From: CAYZPB01 sp964568525
GTDB lineage: Bacteria > Bacillota > Bacilli > Tepidibacillales > Tepidibacillaceae
NCBI GenBank assembly: GCA_964568525.1
Contig: CAZMPM010000001.1
Coordinates: 1 to 64,000, forward strand
DNA length: 64,000 nt
Direction: 5' to 3'
The notes under the pieces: generated by a model
The model's database searches: none
What the model was told of the DNA's origin: nothing
Seen by the model: only the letters and a program-made list of their open reading frames with translations
Made by a program: the position numbers and the translations under genes
Shown here: positions 60,654-64,000 of the stretch, one piece after another
Layout of the letters: every line of letters starts with the position of its first letter
How positions within the stretch are numbered: position 1 is the stretch's first letter

Positions 60654-60733
60654 TAGATATTTTAAATATATTACCTATTTTTTTGTGAAAATACAAATTT
60701 TTCATATATACAAATTATTGCTGATTTATGGCA

Positions 60734-60761
60734 TTGATGAATGATATCTCCTCTGTATTGT
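60734..60761 (+). promoter_or_regulatory. Possible promoter of acuABC
   Basis: TTGATG (60734-60739), 16-bp spacer, TATTGT (60756-60761). A GATAAA a few bases later is an alternative -10. Confidence 0.4.
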
Positions 60762-60809
60762 GATAAAATCAAGTGTAAGAGTATGCGTAGTTATAAAGGA
60801 TGATATTAG

Positions 60810-61442
60810 ATGAAACATGTTAAACAATTTAATAAAATAGAAATTCGCACCAATGACGAGTTGGTTATCGTTGAGGGTCCGGTTACTTCTGAACAACTGG
60901 CGGAGTATTATATGGATATGGATTTAACTACGTTTAGACCTGCAAATCAGCAGTATGAGGCGCTTAAAGAGATTGTTGCAAGTCCTGAAGGGCGCTTGAT
61001 TATCGCGCGAGTAGATAAGCGAATAATTGGCTACGTAACTTATCACTATCCGGATGAGCTTGAACGCTGGTCGGAAAGTAAGATGGATAATCTACTGGAA
61101 TTGGGCGCAATAGAAGTTGTTGCCGACTACCGTAGTTCAGGGATTGCTCAGAACTTGTTAAAGGTTACAATGCTTGATGATGCGATGGAAGACTACATTA
61201 TAATTGCGACTAATTATTACTGGCACTGGGATCTGTATGGCACAGGACTAACCGCGGCGGACTACCGTAAAATAATTAGAAAAGTAATGTTAGCTGGAAA
61301 CCTTGAATATATGCCAACAGATGATCCAGATATATGTACGCATTCTGCTAATTGCTTAACTGTACGAATTGGGAGTAGGGTAAGTGATGAGAGTATTCGC
61401 CGCTTTGATGCAATTCGTTTAAAAAATCAATATATGTATTAA
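60810..61442 (+). CDS. acuA: Protein acetyltransferase AcuA
   Basis: GNAT enzyme of 210 aa, the same length as B. subtilis AcuA, which acetylates and switches off acetyl-CoA synthetase. GNAT core: LIIARVDKRIIGYVTYH, LGAIEVVADYRSSGIAQNLL. The C-terminal YWHWDLYGTGLTAADYRKII is typical of AcuA. First gene of acuABC. Its usual target gene acsA is not in the window. Confidence 0.93.
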   Translation: MKHVKQFNKIEIRTNDELVIVEGPVTSEQLAEYYMDMDLTTFRPANQQYEALKEIVASPEGRLIIARVDKRIIGYVTYHYPDELERWSESKMDNLLELGAIEVVADYRSSGIAQNLLKVTMLDDAMEDYIIIATNYYWHWDLYGTGLTAADYRKIIRKVMLAGNLEYMPTDDPDICTHSANCLTVRIGSRVSDESIRRFDAIRLKNQYMY

Positions 61443-61471
61443 TTTAATTTGGAAGGGGTGTCGATATCGAT

Positions 61472-62125
61472 ATGCTGGTTGAAGAAATTATGACGAAAAA
61501 TGTTGTAACTTTGAAAAAGGAGGATACTATCAGGCGAGCTCATACTATTTTACAGGAAAATAAATTTCACCATATCCCAATCGTTGATGACAATAATGCA
61601 GTGATTGGCATTATTTCTGACCGAGATATTAGAGATGCGTTACCATCAATCTTTGAAGATGAGTGGAAAGAAGAGGTAATGAATCGGTCGGTAGCAGAGA
61701 TTATGGAGGAAGATGTAAAGGTAGTTCACCCGTTTGAATTTGTTGAGGAGATTGCTGCAATTTTCTATGAAAAGGAGATCTCTTGCTTACCTGTAGTAAG
61801 TGAAGGTAACCTCGTGGGGATTGTTACTGACAAGGATATGCTAAATACTTTAATAAATTTAACTGGCGCACTAACACCTAGTTCACAAATTGAAGTGCGG
61901 GTCAGGAACATTCCTGGAACCCTGGCAGGTGTCGTGAATTTGATTGCTGATGAACACTTGCAAATTAATAATGTATTGGTTTACCCTGATCAATCGGATG
62001 ATAATTTTAAAATTATTGTTTTAAGGGTACAAACGATGAACCCTTATGCAATAGTTACAAAATTAAAAAATAATGGGCATGAAGTATTGTGGCCCAATTT
62101 TCCAGGAATAAGTGGCAATGTGTGA
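61472..62125 (+). CDS. acuB: CBS-ACT domain protein AcuB
   Basis: Regulatory protein of 217 aa: CBS 1 (VEEIMTKNVVTLKKEDTIRR, IGIISDRDIRDAL), CBS 2 (EIMEEDVKVVHP, LVGIVTDKDML) and a C-terminal ACT domain (VRVRNIPGTLAGVVNLIADE). A ligand sensor for the AcuA/AcuC pair is likely but not proven. The end overlaps the acuC start. Confidence 0.92.
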   Translation: MLVEEIMTKNVVTLKKEDTIRRAHTILQENKFHHIPIVDDNNAVIGIISDRDIRDALPSIFEDEWKEEVMNRSVAEIMEEDVKVVHPFEFVEEIAAIFYEKEISCLPVVSEGNLVGIVTDKDMLNTLINLTGALTPSSQIEVRVRNIPGTLAGVVNLIADEHLQINNVLVYPDQSDDNFKIIVLRVQTMNPYAIVTKLKNNGHEVLWPNFPGISGNV

Positions 62126-63272
62126 AGGCGCATCATTTATTTACTCAGATAAATTTTTATCCTATAAATTTCGTGAAAATCATCCATTTAATCAGGTGCG
62201 TATCCAGATAACATTAGATTTATTGAAAAAAATGAACGCAATCGATGCTAAACAAATTATCGAGCCGAGAGCTGCGACAGATGCTGAGATTGCGCTAATT
62301 CATACGCCAGAGTACATTGATATTGTAAAACGGGCTGGGGCGGGAGAAATAGGCGCTGATGAGACAATGCCATATGGTATTGGCAGTGAAGACACGCCGA
62401 TTTTTGAAAATATGCACGAGATTAGTGCGTTAGTCGTTGGCGGCACGTTGACAGCTGTTGAGAGTATAATGGAAGGCGGATTTTGCAGTTCCTTAAATAT
62501 TGGTGGCGGTCTTCATCACGGCTTTTCCAATAAAGCTTCTGGATTCTGCATCTATAACGACTCCGCTATTGCAATTAAGTATTTAGTAAGCAAGTACAAC
62601 TTGCGGGTCTTATATATTGATACCGATGGTCATCATGGCGATGGCGTTCAAGATGCTTTCTATGATAATAAGCAAGTATGTACGCTTTCAATTCATGAGA
62701 CGGGGCGCTACCTGTTTCCGGGGACTGGTCATGTTAACGAACGTGGTAGGGGCGCAGGTTATGGTTATACTTTTAATGTACCGATCGATGCCTTTACTGA
62801 GGACGAGTCTTTTATAAGTGTGTATGAAAAGGCAGCAACTGAGGTAGCGGAGTATTTTCAACCTGACATTATTATCACACAGAATGGTGCTGATTCACAC
62901 TTCTTGGATCCGCTTACACACTTAAACACCTCTATTGAAAGTTTTAAGGTAATTCCACGCATAGCACATAAACTTGCTAAGAAGTACTGTGATGGTAGGT
63001 GGATAGCTGTTGGCGGCGGAGGCTATGATATCTGGCGTGTTGTTCCGCGTGCTTGGTCGTTAGTCTGGCTAGAAATGAATGGTCTTTCTAATCTAGCTTG
63101 TGGTAAACTTCCTGAAGAGTGGGTTAAAAAGTGGCAAGGCTATTCGCCGCTGATTTTGCCGGAGTTCTGGGAAGATAATAAAGAGCTTATTCCGAAGGTG
63201 CTAAGAAAAGCAGAAATCAACGAATTTAACAAAATCACACTTGATCGAGCGCTTTCAATCCTTTACTATTAG
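62118..63272 (+). CDS. acuC: Deacetylase AcuC (histone deacetylase fold)
   Basis: Zinc deacetylase of 384 aa that reverses AcuA acetylation of acetyl-CoA synthetase. It shows GGGLHHGFSNKASGFCIYND (active-site histidine pair), YIDTDGHHGDGVQDAFY (metal aspartate and histidine), TQNGADSHFLDPLTHL (second aspartate) and GGGGYDIWRVVPRAW. ATG 62118 overlaps the acuB stop by 8 bp; a GTG at 62112 is also in frame. Confidence 0.94.
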   Translation: MCEGASFIYSDKFLSYKFRENHPFNQVRIQITLDLLKKMNAIDAKQIIEPRAATDAEIALIHTPEYIDIVKRAGAGEIGADETMPYGIGSEDTPIFENMHEISALVVGGTLTAVESIMEGGFCSSLNIGGGLHHGFSNKASGFCIYNDSAIAIKYLVSKYNLRVLYIDTDGHHGDGVQDAFYDNKQVCTLSIHETGRYLFPGTGHVNERGRGAGYGYTFNVPIDAFTEDESFISVYEKAATEVAEYFQPDIIITQNGADSHFLDPLTHLNTSIESFKVIPRIAHKLAKKYCDGRWIAVGGGGYDIWRVVPRAWSLVWLEMNGLSNLACGKLPEEWVKKWQGYSPLILPEFWEDNKELIPKVLRKAEINEFNKITLDRALSILYY

Positions 63273-63315
63273 GCGTTAATGTGTTATTCTGCCACTGTAA
63301 ATAAATAATTTTTAT

Positions 63316-63412
63316 GACAGTTCGTAACCCTCCTGTCTTTAAACAAAACTAGGTAATAGACTACCTGATTTGTGGTGGTCTTTGTTTTGGGCGGAGAGTA
63401 CCGCCCTTTTTT
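63316..63412 (+). promoter_or_regulatory. Structured leader with terminator before the dehydratase-like gene
   Basis: A hairpin GACAG (63316-63320) with CTGTC (63333-63337) is followed by alternatives. AGGTA (63351-63355) with TACCT (63362-63366) excludes AGACTACC (63358-63365) with GGTGGTCT (63374-63381). AAACAAA (63341-63347) with TTTGTTT (63381-63387) can close over the first. Last comes a strong terminator, GGGCGG (63389-63394) with CCGCCC (63401-63406) and six T. Stems that exclude each other before a terminator suggest a switch. I cannot match it to a known riboswitch class. Confidence 0.5.
63389..63412 (+). terminator. Rho-independent terminator before the last gene
   Basis: A six-pair GC-rich stem GGGCGG/CCGCCC with loop AGAGTA and TTTTTT. 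It ends acuABC transcription or works as the off-state of the leader. Confidence 0.9.
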
Positions 63413-63435
63413 ATTTAGAAAGCAAGGTGAGTGTA

Positions 63436-64000
63436 TTGAAGAAAATTGGTTTAACAACAACTGCACCAATTGAAGTGCTGATTGCTGCCGGTTATCAACC
63501 CGTTGACATCAACAACTTGTTTATCGGCTCGGATCAATATCATGAATATATTGAATTTGCGGAACGGGTTGGTTTCCCGAAAAATTCTTGCGCCTGGATC
63601 AAAGGGATTTATGGCGCTTGTATTGCTAATAATATCAAGGAGATTGTTGGCATAGTTGCAGGGGACTGTTCGAACACTAACGCTCTGCTAACGGTTTTAG
63701 ACTATCATGGTGTTAAAATTCACACTTTTGGCTATCCGTATTCGCATGAGCTTGCTGATGTGCAACTGGCGATTGATAGTTTTATTAAAAAATTTGAAAC
63801 GACTATTGAAGCAACAGAAGAGGTGCGTCAATCACTATTGCCGGTGCGTCGTTTAGCAAAAGAACTGGATCGGATGACATACGAGGATAACCTAATTAGT
63901 GGTGGGGAAAACCACCTGTTACAGCTCTGCATGAGCGACTTTGACGGTGACGTAGCTAAGTATGAGCAATCGCTGTTAGAGTTAAAAAGCGTGGCTGAGA
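63436..64000 (+). CDS. 2-hydroxyacyl-CoA dehydratase-type protein, 3'-truncated
   Basis: The frame is open from a TTG at 63436, 6 nt behind AAGGTG, to the window end (188 codons). The start KKIGLTTTAPIEVLIAAGYQ, then PVDINNLFI, and the cysteines in KNSCAWIKGIYGACI and VAGDCSNTN fit HgdB-like subunits of 2-hydroxyglutaryl-CoA dehydratase / benzoyl-CoA reductase family, which carry a [4Fe-4S] cluster. Many such short-named members are of unknown substrate. This class is oxygen-sensitive and typical of anaerobes. The C-terminal part is not visible. Confidence 0.78.
   Translation, partial: MKKIGLTTTAPIEVLIAAGYQPVDINNLFIGSDQYHEYIEFAERVGFPKNSCAWIKGIYGACIANNIKEIVGIVAGDCSNTNALLTVLDYHGVKIHTFGYPYSHELADVQLAIDSFIKKFETTIEATEEVRQSLLPVRRLAKELDRMTYEDNLISGGENHLLQLCMSDFDGDVAKYEQSLLELKSVAE

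Overview
The window looks like a chromosomal segment of a low-GC Bacillota (Firmicutes), probably an anaerobe. The block order spoIID-like, queA, tgt, yajC, comN, secD, secF, recJ, apt, relA, dtd, hisS, aspS, 6S RNA, tcdA, rarA, cysteine desulfurase, alaS, ireB, ruvX, yrzB, mltG, trmR, trhP1, trhP2 closely follows the yrb/yrv/yrr region of Bacillus subtilis, and acuABC near the right end is also Bacillus-like. The AddA/AddB nucleases with cysteine clusters and the 2-hydroxyacyl-CoA dehydratase-type gene at the right edge point to an anaerobic lineage. I cannot name a genus from sequence alone. Ribosome binding sites and sigma-A type promoters are strong and classical, and GTG and TTG starts are common.

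Layout. 1-4.1 kb: end of a branched-chain amino acid operon (ilvE partial, ilvD, ilvB). 4.2-8.9 kb: a SpoIID/LytB-type cell-wall protein, queuosine genes queA and tgt, and yajC. 9.0-11.5 kb: comN, secD, secF. 11.5-19.7 kb: recJ, apt, relA, dtd, hisS, aspS. 19.7-19.9 kb: a structured RNA that I assign to 6S RNA. 20-22.5 kb: tcdA and a convergent YxlEFG-like ABC operon. 22.7-34.5 kb: a nucleotidase, threonine aldolase, rarA, cysteine desulfurase, alaS-ireB-ruvX-yrzB, mltG, and the tRNA wobble-uridine (mo5U34) genes trmR-trhP1-trhP2. 34.5-41.6 kb is the accessory part: three small related lipoproteins, ftsW, ylbG, an efflux pump, a tandem duplication of an unrecognised eight-helix membrane protein together with its leader RNA and terminator, and a pair of overlapping tiny genes. 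42-48.7 kb: addB-addA. 48.7-55.8 kb: nadK, tatA, two short-chain dehydrogenases, a lemA/DUF2207/DUF937 group and a PHP phosphoesterase. 55.9-57.3 kb: five tRNA genes around a small secreted protein. 57.8-60.6 kb: a TrpXYZ-like ABC importer. 60.8-63.3 kb: acuABC, controlling acetyl-CoA synthetase by acetylation. 63.4-64 kb: the start of a 2-hydroxyacyl-CoA dehydratase-type gene behind a structured leader with a terminator.

The most unusual material is the duplicated membrane-protein unit at 38.7-41.2 kb, whose copies share an upstream 45-bp repeat and a hairpin leader that could work as an attenuator; the lipoprotein trio at 34.5-35.8 kb; and the switch-like leader at 63.3 kb. All calls come from reading the sequence; no database search was possible.
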